This document shows positions 18,792 to 34,159 of a DNA stretch of 64,000 nucleotides, piece by piece. Source of the DNA: Trabulsiella odontotermitis (GTDB lineage: Bacteria; Pseudomonadota; Gammaproteobacteria; Enterobacterales; Enterobacteriaceae). The DNA is taken from assembly GCF_001297775.1 (NCBI RefSeq), contig NZ_LIFX01000014.1:62001-126000 (forward strand), in the 5' to 3' direction. The number at the start of each line of letters is the position of its first letter. Positions within the stretch are counted from its first letter, which is position 1. The notes below the pieces were generated by a model. It saw only the letters and a list, made by a program, of their open reading frames with translations, was not told the origin of the DNA and searched no databases. The position numbers and the translations under genes are program-made.

Positions 18792-20234
18792 TTAACTGGA
18801 ACAGCTCACCTCCAGTCGTTTTCCCCAGTCCGGAGGACGGCTGACATAATCATCATCTCTGTCGACAAACGGGTAACGTAACGCCTCATGCAGACGCGCC
18901 AGCTCCTGCATATCGCCGCGTTCCGCCTGTTCAATGGCCCGCTGCGCCAGCCAGTTACGTAATACCATTGCCGGATTAACCGCCTGCATCCGTTGCTGGC
19001 GTTCGTCGTCAGTGATCTGCTCCTGCTGCAGGCGCTGGCGATAGGTCTGAAACCAGCGGTCAAACGCACCACGATCGATAAACTCATCCCGCAGCGGCGA
19101 CGCCGCACTGTGCTGTTCCGTCTGGCTGAGCATGCGGAAAGTGCGGGTGAAATCGCTGCCTTCCCGCGCCATCAGCGCAAACAACGCATTCAGCATGTCA
19201 TTATCGCCCTGTTGTTCGGTATAAAAACCGAGCTTGCGGCGCATCCGCAGTCCGTACTCGCGAAACAGCGCAAGCTGATACGTGTCCAGCGCCTCGTTAA
19301 GGGCGTCTGCGGTGATGAATGGCGACAGCGTCTGCGCCAGCCGTTGCAGATTCCACAACCCGACAGCCGGCTGATTATCAAAGCTGTAGCGCCCCTGATG
19401 GTCAGAGTGGTTGCAGATAAAACCCGGCTGATAGTCATCGAGGAAACCGTATGGACCGTAATCCAGCGTCAGACCGAGGATCGACATGTTGTCAGTATTC
19501 ATTACCCCATGCGCAAAACCGACCGTCTGCCAGCGCGCAATCAGGGATGCCGTTCGCGTGACAATGTCACGAAACCAGAGGATATATTTCTCACTCTCAT
19601 TTTCCAGGTGTGGCCAGTGATGACGAATCACATAATCCGCCAGTTGGCGCACCTTTTCCGGCTCGCGACGGTAGTAAAAGTGTTCAAAGTGACCGAATCG
19701 CACGTGGCTTTCCGCGATGCGCATCAGCATCGCGCCCTGTTCCATCGTCTCGCGACGAACAGGTGTATCGCTGGTTACTATCGCCAGTGCGCGTGTTGTG
19801 GGAATACCGAGGCCGTGCATCGCTTCAGACGCCAGACTTTCGCGGATCGTAGACCGCAGCACCGCACGGCCATCGCCCATACGGGAGTAAGGCGTCAGTC
19901 CGGCGCCTTTCAGGTGCCAGTCATAGCGCTGGCCGTCAGGCAGTTGCTGCTCGCCCAGCAGGATGCCGCGACCGTCGCCAAGTTGCCCGGCCCAGACGCC
20001 AAACTGGTGTCCGCTGTAAACCTGTGCCAGCGGCGACATACCTGGCAGCAACGCTTCGCCGCCCCAGACGCCAGCACCCTGTTCCGGCTGGAACACAGAC
20101 GCCTCAACGCCCAGCGTTTCCGCCAGCGGTGCGTTATGCCAGATCAACCGGGCATTTTCTAACGGTGTGGGTTGCAGTGCGGTGTAAAATCCCGGCAGCT
20201 CATCGCGCCAGTGAGATGTAAAAGACAGGGTCAT
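18792..20234 (-). CDS. selO: Protein adenylyltransferase SelO
   Basis: A 480-residue SelO/YdiU pseudokinase that transfers AMP to protein hydroxyl groups, with a role in redox homeostasis. Kinase-like elements are present, including [21 protein letters not shown]. The C-terminal redox Cys is kept as Cys in VSCSS, where eukaryotic homologues have selenocysteine. The start at 20234 ([15 protein letters not shown]) fits E. coli; a 14-residue upstream extension is unlikely. The gene is convergent with hemP. Confidence 0.96.
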   Translation of the reverse strand: MTLSFTSHWRDELPGFYTALQPTPLENARLIWHNAPLAETLGVEASVFQPEQGAGVWGGEALLPGMSPLAQVYSGHQFGVWAGQLGDGRGILLGEQQLPDGQRYDWHLKGAGLTPYSRMGDGRAVLRSTIRESLASEAMHGLGIPTTRALAIVTSDTPVRRETMEQGAMLMRIAESHVRFGHFEHFYYRREPEKVRQLADYVIRHHWPHLENESEKYILWFRDIVTRTASLIARWQTVGFAHGVMNTDNMSILGLTLDYGPYGFLDDYQPGFICNHSDHQGRYSFDNQPAVGLWNLQRLAQTLSPFITADALNEALDTYQLALFREYGLRMRRKLGFYTEQQGDNDMLNALFALMAREGSDFTRTFRMLSQTEQHSAASPLRDEFIDRGAFDRWFQTYRQRLQQEQITDDERQQRMQAVNPAMVLRNWLAQRAIEQAERGDMQELARLHEALRYPFVDRDDDYVSRPPDWGKRLEVSCSS

Positions 20235-20295
20235 GGTTCCTCCTGTCTTAAGTGTAGTGTCTTCTTCGCCGGACAAACACGGGCGGTTTGCAGGG

Positions 20296-21009
20296 TTATC
20301 CCTGCACCAGCGTGGTGATGCGACTCACCGTGACGGCAGGCCACAGCGCGCCTTGCATGGCGCTGAAACCGAATGGCTCGACGCGCCGCCGTGTCTCTTC
20401 GTTGTCAACGCCCGCAATCATCATGGTAGCGCAATGCGGCAGCACCTGAGCCACAATCGCGCGCATAAAGGGTTCAAAGGACGGAGAAAGAACACGACGC
20501 TGAACGAAGGTTTTATCAATCGCAATACGCGAAAAAATACCCGCGAAAATGGCTTTTGTTGACGCGTCGCCCGCGCCAAAATTAGCCAGTACCAGATTAA
20601 ACCGTTTCGCGAGGATCACTAATGCATGATGTTCATTAAGCGTATTTAGACCAGGGTAATTCTCATTAATGGTAAATTCGAGAAACGGAAATCGTTTAAC
20701 GCTTTCGATTAACGCGGTTTCCGTTAACAGCGCCTGCACAATGACGGAGGATATATTTATCCAGGCCAGTAAATGATGCTGAATAAAAAAAAGCTGACAG
20801 GTTTCCAGCAAGGCGAGTTTTTCTTTAAATAATGATAACTCTTCCTCCGGGGTCATGTACCTGGTGATGAGTTCCGTTGGCGTACGGACGCCCGAGCCCA
20901 CGCCGACAAAGTTGGCAATGATTTCCAGTCCGATAAGTTTGTCGGTGTTGTTTCTGGCCGGCAGAAATAAACATTCCGGACGATAGGCGTTATCCAGCGA
21001 GACAATCAT
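20296..21009 (-). CDS. ydiV: Anti-FlhDC factor YdiV (degenerate EAL domain)
   Basis: A 237-residue degenerate EAL-domain protein. The position of the EAL signature reads GLEIIANF, and acidic metal ligands of active c-di-GMP phosphodiesterases are missing, so it is predicted to be catalytically inactive. E. coli and Salmonella YdiV (RflP) binds FlhD4C2 and represses flagellar genes under poor nutrition. Synteny between selO and nlpC matches E. coli. Codon usage is slightly AT-richer than its neighbours. Confidence 0.93.
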   Translation of the reverse strand: MIVSLDNAYRPECLFLPARNNTDKLIGLEIIANFVGVGSGVRTPTELITRYMTPEEELSLFKEKLALLETCQLFFIQHHLLAWINISSVIVQALLTETALIESVKRFPFLEFTINENYPGLNTLNEHHALVILAKRFNLVLANFGAGDASTKAIFAGIFSRIAIDKTFVQRRVLSPSFEPFMRAIVAQVLPHCATMMIAGVDNEETRRRVEPFGFSAMQGALWPAVTVSRITTLVQG

Positions 21010-21258
21010 TGTATCTGCCCCTCAACAAGGATGATTCCCGACGACCTGATGTAGCGACGAAAACAACGCGAGCTAATTGATTTTATTATAAATAATTTCA
21101 TCCGGTCCTTTTGAAAATAACGATATCCCTGCGGAAAAAGCATCCGTTATATTGTAATGCATACCCGTATATTTAGACAATCAACTGTTTTACCTAATGC
21201 AAATCACGGCTAAACGTAATTAAGCGAAAATGTTATATTCTTGTTTTCTGCCGATAAC

Positions 21259-21284
21259 AAAAAAGGGACCTGAAGTCCCTTTTT
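21259..21284. terminator. nlpC terminator (bidirectional form)
   Basis: AAAAAAGGGAC...GTCCCTTTTT forms a stem with T-runs on both strands, 8 nt past the nlpC stop. No gene ends here on the other strand. Confidence 0.8.
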
Positions 21285-21291
21285 GCCATGA

Positions 21292-21756
21292 TCAAATTCG
21301 TCGGGCCTGCCAGAAGTTTTTCCGCCAGTAAACGTTATCCAGTGAGGAGCGAGTGACGCCCTGACTTGTCGAGGCATGAATAAAGGTGTTATCCGTATCA
21401 TAAATGCCGACATGCAGGCCATTGGCGCCCGAGCCGGTTTTGAAAAAGACCAGATCGCCGGGTAACAGCTGATCTTTGTCTATTTCCGTCCCCACATTGG
21501 CCTGTTGCCGGGTTTCCCGCGGTAGCTGCATTTCAAATTGATCGCGAAAGGTCATGACCACAAATCCGGAGCAATCAACGCCCCGACGGTTCATGCCGCC
21601 ATAACGATAAGGGGTTCCCCGCCAGTTCTGTAACTGATCATTCAGGCCCGCAATGACGGCAATCGAATCAGAAAGCCGTGGATTTGGGGGTGGCGCGCGG
21701 TGACTGCTGCATCCTGCAAGAATGAATGCCACCAGCAAAATAAACCAGAAACGCAT
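21292..21756 (-). CDS. nlpC: NlpC/P60 family lipoprotein
   Basis: A 154-residue predicted lipoprotein with lipobox LAGC (Cys16). The NlpC/P60 peptidase domain has catalytic Cys62 in DCSGFV, His115 in GLHVGIYD and a third polar residue His127. Such enzymes cleave peptidoglycan stem peptides. Length and position next to btuD match E. coli. Confidence 0.95.
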   Translation of the reverse strand: MRFWFILLVAFILAGCSSHRAPPPNPRLSDSIAVIAGLNDQLQNWRGTPYRYGGMNRRGVDCSGFVVMTFRDQFEMQLPRETRQQANVGTEIDKDQLLPGDLVFFKTGSGANGLHVGIYDTDNTFIHASTSQGVTRSSLDNVYWRKNFWQARRI

Positions 21757-21808
21757 GTCCGCGGTTCCTCTGTCTTTTATTTTAATAATAATTTAGCGTG
21801 GTTAATGA

Positions 21809-22582
21809 TTAACTGGCAAGCGGCCTTTCGTCTGGCAGCGTAGAAATCAGAATCTGATGTCCGGAAATATCCAGCCGCTGGAAATGCATTTGCCAGGCCT
21901 GATAAAGATGTTCCGGCGTTAATACCTCTTCTTTTTTCCCGCTGGCGATCAATTTACCGTCGCGCATTAACCAGACGCGATGCGCAGTGCGCAGGGAATA
22001 ATTGAGATCGTGACTGCTCATCACCACTGTAATACCCGCCGCACAAAGCTGATTCAACATGGCATCCAGCGCCGCCTGCTGCGCCACATCAAGGCTGTTC
22101 ATCGGCTCATCAAGCAGTAATAGTTGCCCCAGCGGATTGCCTTCAGGATGGATTTGCAGCATCACCGCCGCCAGGCGTACGCGTTGCCATTCGCCACCAG
22201 AAAGCTGGTTAGTCTGACGCCCGAGTTTCGATGTCAGCCCCAGCGCATTGGCCATTTTATTCAGTAAGACACTTTGCGATTTGTCATGCTGATGAAGCAT
22301 CAGATACTGCCAGACCGGAATCGCAAAAGGCGGTGTCTGCTGCTGCGTGAGATATGCGCGATGGTGCGCCAGTTCAGTTTCGGACCAGCTCGTGAGATCT
22401 CTGCCATTAAAGGCTACCTGGCCTTTGCCTGCGCTCAGGCCTGCCATGCGTGTCAGCAGCGTGCTTTTCCCTGCACCGTTTGGCCCGACGAGATGCAGGA
22501 TCTCCCCACCCTGCACGTCAGCAGAAAACGGCCCCAGACGGGCCATTTCCTCAACATGATGCAGTTGCATCAGGAGCGTCAT
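21809..22582 (-). CDS. btuD: Vitamin B12 ABC transporter ATPase BtuD
   Basis: A 257-residue ABC ATPase energising cobalamin import through BtuC2D2. Walker A is GPNGAGKS, the signature [11 protein letters not shown], and Walker [13 protein letters not shown]. The start at 22582 overlaps the btuE stop as TAATG, typical of translational coupling; a 40-residue upstream extension in frame is inside btuE and not used. Confidence 0.96.
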   Translation of the reverse strand: MTLLMQLHHVEEMARLGPFSADVQGGEILHLVGPNGAGKSTLLTRMAGLSAGKGQVAFNGRDLTSWSETELAHHRAYLTQQQTPPFAIPVWQYLMLHQHDKSQSVLLNKMANALGLTSKLGRQTNQLSGGEWQRVRLAAVMLQIHPEGNPLGQLLLLDEPMNSLDVAQQAALDAMLNQLCAAGITVVMSSHDLNYSLRTAHRVWLMRDGKLIASGKKEEVLTPEHLYQAWQMHFQRLDISGHQILISTLPDERPLAS

Positions 22583-23133
22583 TAGCTCGCCAGCGCCTGT
22601 TTGATGGCGTTTGTTACGGTAGGATCGTCCGGGGTCATATCCGGCGAGAAACGCTGGATCACCTGCCCGTCGCGACCCACGAGGAATTTTTCGAAATTCC
22701 ACAGGATATCATCCGGGTAGAGCGGCGCGCGCCCTTTGCTGACCATCCGCTCGTAGAAGCCACTCCCCGCCGGGGCGACCGCAGTGGGCGCGGCCTTAAC
22801 CAGTTTCTGGTACAGCGGATGACGATGTTCACCGTTGACGTCGCCTTTGCTCAGCATCGGGAATGTCACGCCGTAAGTGGTCGAACAGAAGGTTTTGATC
22901 TCCTCTTCACTGCCCGGCTCCTGACCAAGAAACTGATTGCAGGGGAAACCCAGCACGCTGAAACCTTCATCCTGCCAGTGTTTCTGAATAGCTTCAAGCT
23001 GCTCATATTGCGGCGTTAAACCACATTTTGACGCGACATTGACGATCAGCAGAACCTTTCCGCGCCAGTTTTCCAGCGTGGTTTTTTCGCCGTCGATGGT
23101 CGTAACTTCGGTGTTCAGAATATCGTTTTGCAT
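22582..23133 (-). CDS. btuE: Glutathione peroxidase-family protein BtuE
   Basis: A 183-residue thioredoxin/glutathione peroxidase. The peroxidatic Cys37 lies in NVASKCGLT, and the conserved [12 protein letters not shown] and WNFEKFLV motifs are present. Despite its location in the btu operon it is not needed for B12 uptake; E. coli BtuE reduces peroxides. Confidence 0.95.
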   Translation of the reverse strand: MQNDILNTEVTTIDGEKTTLENWRGKVLLIVNVASKCGLTPQYEQLEAIQKHWQDEGFSVLGFPCNQFLGQEPGSEEEIKTFCSTTYGVTFPMLSKGDVNGEHRHPLYQKLVKAAPTAVAPAGSGFYERMVSKGRAPLYPDDILWNFEKFLVGRDGQVIQRFSPDMTPDDPTVTNAIKQALAS

Positions 23134-23156
23134 AGCATCCTCATTGTCTGTGGTTC

Positions 23157-24137
23157 TTAACGACCCGATTTCAGGAGTAACCAGATAAAGACCGGCGCGC
23201 CCAGCGTGGCGGTGACGACGCCGATGGGCAGCTCAGCGGCGGAAAGCGCCAGACGCGCAATCACATCCGCCAGCAGTAACGCGCTTCCCCCGGCCAGTAC
23301 GCAGGCCGGTAATAGTACGCGGTGGTCGGTCAGGCCACACAGTCGCAGGATGTGCGGGATAACCAGACCGATAAAGCCAATGGCGCCCGCCAGCGCGACG
23401 CTGACGCCCACCAGCCAGCCTGTGGCGATGACCAGCAGTTTGCGCCACAGCCACAGCGGCAGCCCCAGTTGACGCGCGGAGACCTCGCCCAGCGCCAGTA
23501 AATTCAGCGGCTGTGACTGTGCGCTGACCCATACCATGACCGGGATCAGCGCAATCATCAACCACAGTTGCTGCCAGTCTACACCACCAAAGCCGCCCAT
23601 CATCCAGTACATTAACTGGCGCAGATCGAAGGAGGTTGAGAAATAAACCGCCCAGGTCATGATGGCGCTGCAGATGATCCCGAGCGCAACCCCTGCCAGC
23701 AACAGACGGCTGGTTGAGAGATGGCGACGGGCAAAACGCAGTAAAATAAAGGTGATGAGCAACGCACCGGCGATGGCGCACAGTCCCAGCGCCCAGCCGG
23801 GCAACAGGCCGCGCCCGAGCAGCACAGCGGCAATCAGGCCGACGCCAGCTCCATTGGATACACCCAACAGGCCTGGCTCGGCAAGCGGGTTTTCAAACAG
23901 CGCCTGCATAATGGCGCCGGACAGCGCCAGCGCCGCGCCGACCAGCAAGACCGCCAGCGTGCGCGGCAGGCGGATCTGCCAGATGAACAGTTGCCCTTTC
24001 GCGCTGAACCAGTCTGCAGGCGCAATCCACTGTTCGCCCGCGCACAGGCTGAGCATCGTCGCGGCCACCAGTATCAGCAGCAACGCGAGAAGCCAGCGTC
24101 GGTTTCGTTGTTGTTGAAGTCGAACCCAGGAGAGCAT
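23157..24137 (-). CDS. btuC: Vitamin B12 ABC transporter permease BtuC
   Basis: A 326-residue FecCD-type permease with about ten transmembrane helices, forming the inner-membrane channel for cobalamin with BtuD. It carries family motifs [19 protein letters not shown] and [12 protein letters not shown]. The start at 24137 gives the E. coli length; Met at 24146 is an alternative three codons upstream. Confidence 0.95.
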   Translation of the reverse strand: MLSWVRLQQQRNRRWLLALLLILVAATMLSLCAGEQWIAPADWFSAKGQLFIWQIRLPRTLAVLLVGAALALSGAIMQALFENPLAEPGLLGVSNGAGVGLIAAVLLGRGLLPGWALGLCAIAGALLITFILLRFARRHLSTSRLLLAGVALGIICSAIMTWAVYFSTSFDLRQLMYWMMGGFGGVDWQQLWLMIALIPVMVWVSAQSQPLNLLALGEVSARQLGLPLWLWRKLLVIATGWLVGVSVALAGAIGFIGLVIPHILRLCGLTDHRVLLPACVLAGGSALLLADVIARLALSAAELPIGVVTATLGAPVFIWLLLKSGR

Positions 24138-24198
24138 AATTTCCATTAATCAGGCAGCAAGGTGTTTGATTTTACGGTGCCTGTCCGTTGCAGAAAAG

Positions 24199-24224
24199 AA
24201 AAAAGGCCGCGAAGCGGCCTTTTT
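24199..24224. terminator. ihfA terminator
   Basis: Stem AAAAGGCCGC/GCGGCCTTTTT with T-runs on both strands, 13 nt past the ihfA stop. Confidence 0.85.
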
Positions 24225-24236
24225 AGTTAGTTCAGA

Positions 24237-24536
24237 TCACTCTGCCTTGGGCGAAGCGTTTTCGACACGGCTCTTTAACTTCTGACCGGGTCTGAAGGTC
24301 ACCACACGCCGGGCTGTAATGGGAATATCTTCGCCCGTCTTCGGGTTGCGCCCCGGGCGTTGATTTTTATCACGCAAGTCAAAGTTACCAAAACCGGAGA
24401 GTTTCACCTGCTCACCATTTTCCAGAGCGCGACGGATCTCCTCGAAAAACAGTTCTACCAGTTCTTTGGCATCCCGCTTGCTAAGCCCAAGCTTATCAAA
24501 CAGATATTCTGACATTTCAGCTTTTGTAAGCGCCAT
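24237..24536 (-). CDS. ihfA: Integration host factor subunit alpha
   Basis: A 99-residue DNA-bending protein that pairs with IhfB. The beta-arm motif GRNPKTGE carries the intercalating Pro65. It starts 4 nt after the pheT stop, so it is part of the pheST transcript; in E. coli it also has its own promoter inside pheT. Confidence 0.98.
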   Translation of the reverse strand: MALTKAEMSEYLFDKLGLSKRDAKELVELFFEEIRRALENGEQVKLSGFGNFDLRDKNQRPGRNPKTGEDIPITARRVVTFRPGQKLKSRVENASPKAE

Positions 24537-24540
24537 AGGT

Positions 24541-27978
<3,438 letters not shown>

Positions 27979-27990
27979 CTATCCAAAAGC

Positions 27991-28018
27991 AAAAAAGCCT
28001 CCATAGTGGAGGCTTTCT
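27991..28018 (-). terminator. pheST attenuator (intrinsic terminator)
   Basis: Stem AGCCTCC/GGAGGCT followed on the minus strand by TTTTTTGC, between pheM and pheS. It is the termination hairpin of the phenylalanine attenuator; stalling on pheM would favour an alternative fold and readthrough. Confidence 0.9.
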
Positions 28019-28062
28019 GGCGCTGTTTTTCGTTTCTTCTTTCACGCGCTAGCCCCCTGGAT

Positions 28063-28107
28063 TCAGGTGCTAAAGTAAAAAAAGAAGCGGAAAAGAGCAG
28101 CATTCAT
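28063..28107 (-). CDS. pheM: pheST leader peptide PheM
   Basis: A 14-residue leader peptide, MNAALFRFFFYFST, too short for most gene finders. Five of 14 residues are Phe, the basis of attenuation by charged tRNA-Phe. Only residue 5 (Leu) differs from the E. coli peptide as I recall it (Ile). The attenuator hairpin lies 45 nt downstream. Confidence 0.95.
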   Translation of the reverse strand: MNAALFRFFFYFST

Positions 28108-28187
28108 GCTTGCGTTACCTTAGTGGTAATGGGGTAAACCTTATTGAAAAGTCTTACCGATCAAATGTCAATGGGCCGTGCCGTTGA

Positions 28188-28217
28188 AATGAAAAGAGGG
28201 AGACAAGCTCCCTCTTT
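28188..28217 (-). terminator. rplT terminator
   Basis: Ten-base stem AAAGAGGGAG/CTCCCTCTTT followed by TTCATTTC on the minus strand, 9 nt beyond the rplT stop. Part of the message probably reads through into pheM-pheST, as in E. coli. Confidence 0.75.
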
Positions 28218-28225
28218 CAACTGGC

Positions 28226-28600
<375 letters not shown>

Positions 28601-28631
28601 CTAAATAAAAAAGTTAATAAACGTTAACGGC

Positions 28632-28853
<222 letters not shown>

Positions 28854-28924
28854 TTAATAAACGAAACCCAGGCGAACAAAAGCTGTGGGACCCGAAAGCC
28901 TCACAGCCCTTGCTACTTGAAGGC

Positions 28925-29470
<546 letters not shown>

Positions 29471-31399
29471 TTATTCCTCCAGTTGTTGAAGACTGCGGCT
29501 GCGAATCTCTTGTTGCAGCTTCTCAATCACTTCCTCTACGCCCATGACGCCAAGGTCTTTACCGCGGCGGGTGCGAACGGCCACAGTGCCAGCTTCCACC
29601 TCTTTATCACCACAGACCAGCATATACGGGACACGACGTAAAGTGTGCTCGCGGATTTTAAAGCCAATCTTCTCATTTCTCAAGTCTGCTTTTACCCGAA
29701 TACCCGCATTTTGCAGTTTACGGGTCAATTCGTTAACGTAATCAGACTGTGAATCGGTAATGTTCATGACCACGACCTGCACTGGCGCAAGCCAGGTTGG
29801 GAAGAAGCCAGCGAATTCTTCGGTCAGAATGCCGATGAAGCGTTCAATCGACCCAAGAATCGCGCGGTGAATCATGACCGGGACCTGACGCTCGTTGTTT
29901 TCGCCAACATAAGAGGCGCTCAGACGAGACGGCAGAGAGAAGTCCAGCTGTACAGTACCGCACTGCCATGCACGATCGAGGCAGTCATATAGGGTAAATT
30001 CAATTTTCGGACCGTAGAACGCGCCCTCACCCAGTTGATATTCAAACGGGATGTTGTTTTCTTCGAGCGCGACGGCTAAGTCCGCCTCAGCACGATCCCA
30101 CATTTCATCGCTGCCGATACGTTTTTCGGGGCGAGTGGAAAGTTTGACGACGATTTTGTCGAAGCCAAAGGTGCTGTACATATCGTAGACCATACGAATA
30201 CAGGCGTTCACTTCATCACGGATCTGATCTTCAGTACAGAAGATGTGCGCGTCATCCTGGGTGAAGCCACGGACACGCATCAAACCGTGCAGCGCGCCTG
30301 ATGGTTCGTTACGGTGGCAGCTACCGAATTCCGCCATACGCAGTGGCAGATCACGGTAGGATTTCAGACCCTGATTGAAGATCTGAACGTGCCCCGGGCA
30401 GTTCATCGGCTTGATGCAGTATTCACGGTTCTCAGACGAGGTGGTGAACATCGCATCTTTGTAGTTGTCCCAGTGACCGGTTTTTTCCCACAGCACACGG
30501 TCCATCATGAACGGACCTTTGACTTCCTGATACTGGTACTCTTTCAGTTTACTGCGAACAAACGTTTCCAGTTCACGGAAGATGGTCCAGCCGTCGTTGT
30601 GCCAGAACACCATACCCGGCGCTTCTTCCTGCATATGATACAGGTCGAGTTGCTTGCCGATTTTACGGTGGTCGCGCTTCGCGGCTTCTTCCAGACGTTG
30701 CAGATACGCATTCAGCGCTTTTTTATCTGCCCACGCGGTGCCGTAAATACGCTGCAGCATTTTGTTGTCGCTGTCGCCACGCCAGTAAGCCCCTGCGGTT
30801 TTCATCAATTTGAAGTGATGGCAGAAACGCATATTGGGCACGTGCGGGCCGCGGCACATGTCGACATATTCTTCATGATGATATAAGCCAGGCTTGTCAT
30901 CATGGGCAATGTTTTCATCAAGAATGGAGACTTTATACGGCTCGTTGCGTTTCACAAACGTTTCACGCGCGTCGTGCCAGCTGACTTTCTTCTTAATGAC
31001 GTCGTAGTTTTTCTCGGCAAGCTCATGCATACGTTTTTCGAGCACGTCGAGATCTTCCTGGGTCAGGGTTCGGTCAATATCCACATCGTAATAAAAACCG
31101 TTGTCCACTACCGGACCAATCGCCATTTTCGTGGTCGGCCACAGTTGTTTAATGGCGTGACCAAGCAGGTGCGCGCAGGAGTGACGAATGATCTCCAGAC
31201 CGTCATCATCTTTCGCGGTGATGATTGCCAGTTGGGCATCGGTGTCGATGAGATCGGAAGCATCAACCAGTTCGCCATTAACACGGCCCGCGATGCAGGC
31301 TTTCGCCAGTCCCGGTCCGATATCAAGAGCAACATCCATTGGGCTTACTGCGTGGTCGTAATGGCGTTGACTGCCATCAGGAAGAGTAATTACAGGCAT
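29471..31399 (-). CDS. thrS: Threonyl-tRNA synthetase
   Basis: A 642-residue class II synthetase, same length as E. coli ThrRS. It has an N-terminal TGS domain (1-62), an editing domain with [10 protein letters not shown], a catalytic core with zinc-binding Cys in [10 protein letters not shown] and motif 2 [14 protein letters not shown], and a C-terminal anticodon-binding domain. It binds its own leader to repress translation; a tRNA-like stem is visible just upstream. Confidence 0.98.
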   Translation of the reverse strand: MPVITLPDGSQRHYDHAVSPMDVALDIGPGLAKACIAGRVNGELVDASDLIDTDAQLAIITAKDDDGLEIIRHSCAHLLGHAIKQLWPTTKMAIGPVVDNGFYYDVDIDRTLTQEDLDVLEKRMHELAEKNYDVIKKKVSWHDARETFVKRNEPYKVSILDENIAHDDKPGLYHHEEYVDMCRGPHVPNMRFCHHFKLMKTAGAYWRGDSDNKMLQRIYGTAWADKKALNAYLQRLEEAAKRDHRKIGKQLDLYHMQEEAPGMVFWHNDGWTIFRELETFVRSKLKEYQYQEVKGPFMMDRVLWEKTGHWDNYKDAMFTTSSENREYCIKPMNCPGHVQIFNQGLKSYRDLPLRMAEFGSCHRNEPSGALHGLMRVRGFTQDDAHIFCTEDQIRDEVNACIRMVYDMYSTFGFDKIVVKLSTRPEKRIGSDEMWDRAEADLAVALEENNIPFEYQLGEGAFYGPKIEFTLYDCLDRAWQCGTVQLDFSLPSRLSASYVGENNERQVPVMIHRAILGSIERFIGILTEEFAGFFPTWLAPVQVVVMNITDSQSDYVNELTRKLQNAGIRVKADLRNEKIGFKIREHTLRRVPYMLVCGDKEVEAGTVAVRTRRGKDLGVMGVEEVIEKLQQEIRSRSLQQLEE

Positions 31400-31420
31400 T
31401 ATATATCCTTATTTGCAGTG

Positions 31421-31441
31421 GTGCCCCACACGAAAGAGCAC
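31421..31441 (-). promoter_or_regulatory. thrS translational operator, tRNA-Thr-like stem-loop
   Basis: On the minus strand the bases read GTGCTCTTTCGTGTGGGGCAC, a stem with GTGC/GCAC ends and a loop containing CGU, the anticodon of a threonine tRNA. It lies 22 nt before the thrS start. In E. coli this domain is bound by ThrRS, which blocks ribosome loading. Confidence 0.75.
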
Positions 31442-31674
31442 ATACAAAATAATATGATGAACATTATCAAAAGGGGGTGGATTGATTCCCGCTTCACTCT
31501 GCGAAATATGAGAAATGACATTTATCGCGTCACGCCTCCTACATCCGTCTTTTGATAAAACCAGCCCCTAGTCTACACATGATTTCTATGGGATAAAACC
31601 CTGATTCCGGTTCATCTCTCATTGACCTTGTCTGTAATAGACTATTTTAAAGGAAACGACTGCGAGGGGAGTCA

Positions 31675-31782
31675 ATGCCAACAAAACGATTTGCCAGCAA
31701 ACACTGGAAAGTGGTGGTCGTGCTGATAGCAATTTGCGGCGCCATGCTTCTGCTGCGCTGGGCCGCAATGATTTGGGGATAA
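31675..31782 (+). CDS. yniD: Small membrane protein YniD
   Basis: A 35-residue protein beginning MPTKRFASKHWKVVVVLIAI and ending RWAAMIWG, very close to E. coli YniD. One transmembrane helix (about residues 13-30) follows a basic N-terminus, suggesting the N-terminus is cytoplasmic. An AGGGGAG ribosome binding site precedes the ATG. The function is unknown. It is often missed by annotation because of its size. Confidence 0.92.
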   Translation: MPTKRFASKHWKVVVVLIAICGAMLLLRWAAMIWG

Positions 31783-31814
31783 GCTGCCATCAGGCCGGGA
31801 GCCGGCCCGATAGA

Positions 31815-32573
31815 TTACATTCTGTATCCCAGTGATACCGTGGTACGGCGATCGGTATGGCTTGGCGCTGTTGATGGCGGCTCGGAATTCCAGCTCAGGT
31901 TATAAGCGACTTTCAGACCGAAGTGATCGTTAATCGCCACGTTGAGCGCAGTTTCAGAGTTTACCGTCGTGTCATCAGAACCATAAACGGAAACACCTTG
32001 CGTGAATTTGGTGGTATCTGTCATTTGCCAGGCGTACGTACCGGACGCATAACCCAACGGCTGGGTTTCAGTATCGCCGTCAGTATATTCGTCGTAACGC
32101 ACACCCGGACCAAATTCAAAACGCAGGCTGTGAACCGGGCCATTCATAAACTGACGACCATAACCAGCGGTCAGGACATCGCGTTCATGATAGCCGTTGT
32201 AACGGTCAGTTAACCAGCTCGCCTGACCAAACAGGTAATCTGTATCGGTCACGTTATAGCGCGAACGGCCGCCTACCGCATATTTCTCAGAAGAGCGTTC
32301 ATCATTGGATGAGGTATTGCTCGCATTTCCCCATAATGACCACGCGGTGGATTCACCGTACCAGGTCAGTGTGGAGTCTGCAGTCAGGGAAGAACTTTTG
32401 GTATTGCCAGACTGAGCGAGATAGCCGCCGTTGACGTTACCTTCAAAAGGTTTCTTTGCAGTAGAAGGGTCATCCATGACAGTAAAAACGGTATCATCTG
32501 CTGTCGCGTGCATCGACGCAAACAAGCCCCCCGCCAGCAACGCTGCCACGGGTACTGTCTTTAAAAGCTTCAT
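31815..32573 (-). CDS. ydiY: DUF481 outer-membrane protein YdiY
   Basis: A 252-residue DUF481 protein with a signal peptide (about 1-25, ending ATA-DDT) and a series of alternating beta-strand segments ending in a C-terminal aromatic/hydrophobic residue pattern (TVSLGYRM), as in outer-membrane barrels. The function is unknown. It is divergent from pfkB. Position between yniD and pfkB matches E. coli. Confidence 0.9.
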   Translation of the reverse strand: MKLLKTVPVAALLAGGLFASMHATADDTVFTVMDDPSTAKKPFEGNVNGGYLAQSGNTKSSSLTADSTLTWYGESTAWSLWGNASNTSSNDERSSEKYAVGGRSRYNVTDTDYLFGQASWLTDRYNGYHERDVLTAGYGRQFMNGPVHSLRFEFGPGVRYDEYTDGDTETQPLGYASGTYAWQMTDTTKFTQGVSVYGSDDTTVNSETALNVAINDHFGLKVAYNLSWNSEPPSTAPSHTDRRTTVSLGYRM

Positions 32574-32876
32574 TTATTAAGAGTCCGTACAACAAAAAAA
32601 GAGACCTATACGGTCCCGGAAACTTTCATGAGGATCAACGCGGGAAGTTCCAGAGAAAGGTAAGAAATTATAAAAAGGCCCGAATAACATAGCAATGACT
32701 TCTTATTTCATTTTTTGAATAAGAACGATCTCAAAACTCTTTTTAATTCATAATGGTAAAAAACCATTTTTGAGTTTAAACACTTGTAAATCATGCTGTT
32801 GTTTCTTCCTTTCCTGGATATTCAGTGCCAGGCTTAAAGCGATTTAACTTATGGGACATTTCAGGAGGTAATAATA
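32574..32876. other. Divergent promoter region of ydiY and pfkB
   Basis: About 300 bases, AT-rich in the middle (32,660-32,780), carrying the promoters of two divergent genes. A TCAGGAGGT ribosome binding site precedes pfkB. I see no clear operator or small gene. Confidence 0.5.
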
Positions 32877-33806
32877 ATGGCGAATATTTATACACTCACC
32901 CTGGCGCCTTCTCTTGACTGCGCAACGCTGACGCCTCAGATATACCCAGAAGGTAAATTACGCTGCAGCGCGCCGGTATTTGAGCCTGGTGGTGGTGGCA
33001 TTAACGTCGCCCGCGCGATTACTTTCCTCGGCGGTCGCGCTACCGCCATCTTCCCGGCAGGCGGCGCGACCGGCGAACATCTGGTCTCTTTGTTAGCCGA
33101 TGAAAATGTCCCGGTCAATACGGTCGACGCTCGCGACTGGACGCGGCAGAACCTGCATGTGTATGTGGAGTCCAGCGGCGAACAGTACCGTTTCGTGATG
33201 CCCGGCGCCGCATTAAGTGAAGATGAGTTTCGTCAGCTCGAAGAAAAAGTGCTGCAAATAGAGGAAGGCGCCATTCTGGTGATCAGCGGCAGCCTGCCAC
33301 CTGGCGTTAAAACCGGGCGGCTGGTGCAGTTAATCAAAGCCGCACAGCACAACGGCATTCGCTGCGTGATGGACAGCTCCGGTGAAGCCCTCGCCGCAGC
33401 GCTGGACATTGGTCATATCGAACTGGTTAAGCCGAACCAGAAAGAGCTCAGCGCGCTGGTGCAACGTGAACTGACGCAACCTGACGATGTTCGCAAGGCG
33501 GCGCAGGAAATCGTCCAGTCCGGAAAAGCGCTGCGGGTCATCGTCTCACTCGGTCCGCAGGGTGCGCTTGGCGTTGATGCCAGTGGCTGCGTACAGGTGG
33601 TTCCGCCACCGGTGAAAAGCCAGAGCACCGTTGGCGCGGGCGACAGCATGGTGGGCGCAATGACGCTTAAACTTGCCGAAAATGCCAGTCTGGAAGATAT
33701 GGTGCGCTTTGGCGTGGCGGCGGGCAGCGCGGCGACAGTCAACCAGGGGACACGCCTGTGCTCGCTGGAGAACACCCGCAAAATTTACGATTATCTCCGT
33801 CAGTAA
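32877..33806 (+). CDS. pfkB: 6-phosphofructokinase II
   Basis: A 309-residue ribokinase-family phosphofructokinase that makes fructose 1,6-bisphosphate. Both PfkB motifs are visible: FEPGGGGINVARAITFLGG near the N-terminus and VGAGDSMVGAM with the catalytic Asp near residue 256. It is the minor isozyme in E. coli. Followed by ydiZ 62 nt later. Confidence 0.97.
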   Translation: MANIYTLTLAPSLDCATLTPQIYPEGKLRCSAPVFEPGGGGINVARAITFLGGRATAIFPAGGATGEHLVSLLADENVPVNTVDARDWTRQNLHVYVESSGEQYRFVMPGAALSEDEFRQLEEKVLQIEEGAILVISGSLPPGVKTGRLVQLIKAAQHNGIRCVMDSSGEALAAALDIGHIELVKPNQKELSALVQRELTQPDDVRKAAQEIVQSGKALRVIVSLGPQGALGVDASGCVQVVPPPVKSQSTVGAGDSMVGAMTLKLAENASLEDMVRFGVAAGSAATVNQGTRLCSLENTRKIYDYLRQ

Positions 33807-33868
33807 TGGGGTCAGCCCGGCACTTTGGACTATGCTGGATAAATCTATGAATTACAAAGAGGTGAACC

Positions 33869-34159
33869 GTGAGTGGAGAAATTACCCGTTATGTGGTGAC
33901 GTTCAGCTTCAAAGAAGAGGCGTTAACCCAGATTAACGAGCTTAATAATCACCTGTCGCGTGGTGGCTTTTTGCTCACGCTGACCGATGACGACGGCAAA
34001 GTTCACGATCTTGGCACCAATACCTTTGGCTTTATCAGCCCACTCAGCGAAGAAGAGGTTCGCGAGCTCGCCACCGGGCTTGCTGAAGCCGCACTTCATC
34101 GCAAGCCCGATATCGACATCACCACGTTCGATGCATGGCAGGCAAGCATAAATCCATAA
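33869..34159 (+). CDS. ydiZ: Uncharacterised protein YdiZ
   Basis: A 96-residue protein matching E. coli YdiZ in length, sequence character and position after pfkB. It is small, cytosolic and acidic, with alternating strands and helices (ITRYVVTFSFKEEALTQINELN). I see no catalytic motif and the function is unknown. Confidence 0.88.
   Translation: MSGEITRYVVTFSFKEEALTQINELNNHLSRGGFLLTLTDDDGKVHDLGTNTFGFISPLSEEEVRELATGLAEAALHRKPDIDITTFDAWQASINP

Noticed and set aside
18993-20162. 389-codon plus-strand frame opposite selO
   Set aside because: Shadow of selO; rich in Arg, Gln and His with no family resemblance.
31783-31814. Terminator between yniD and ydiY
   Set aside because: GCCGGGAGCCGGC can form a small hairpin but there is no T-run on either strand.
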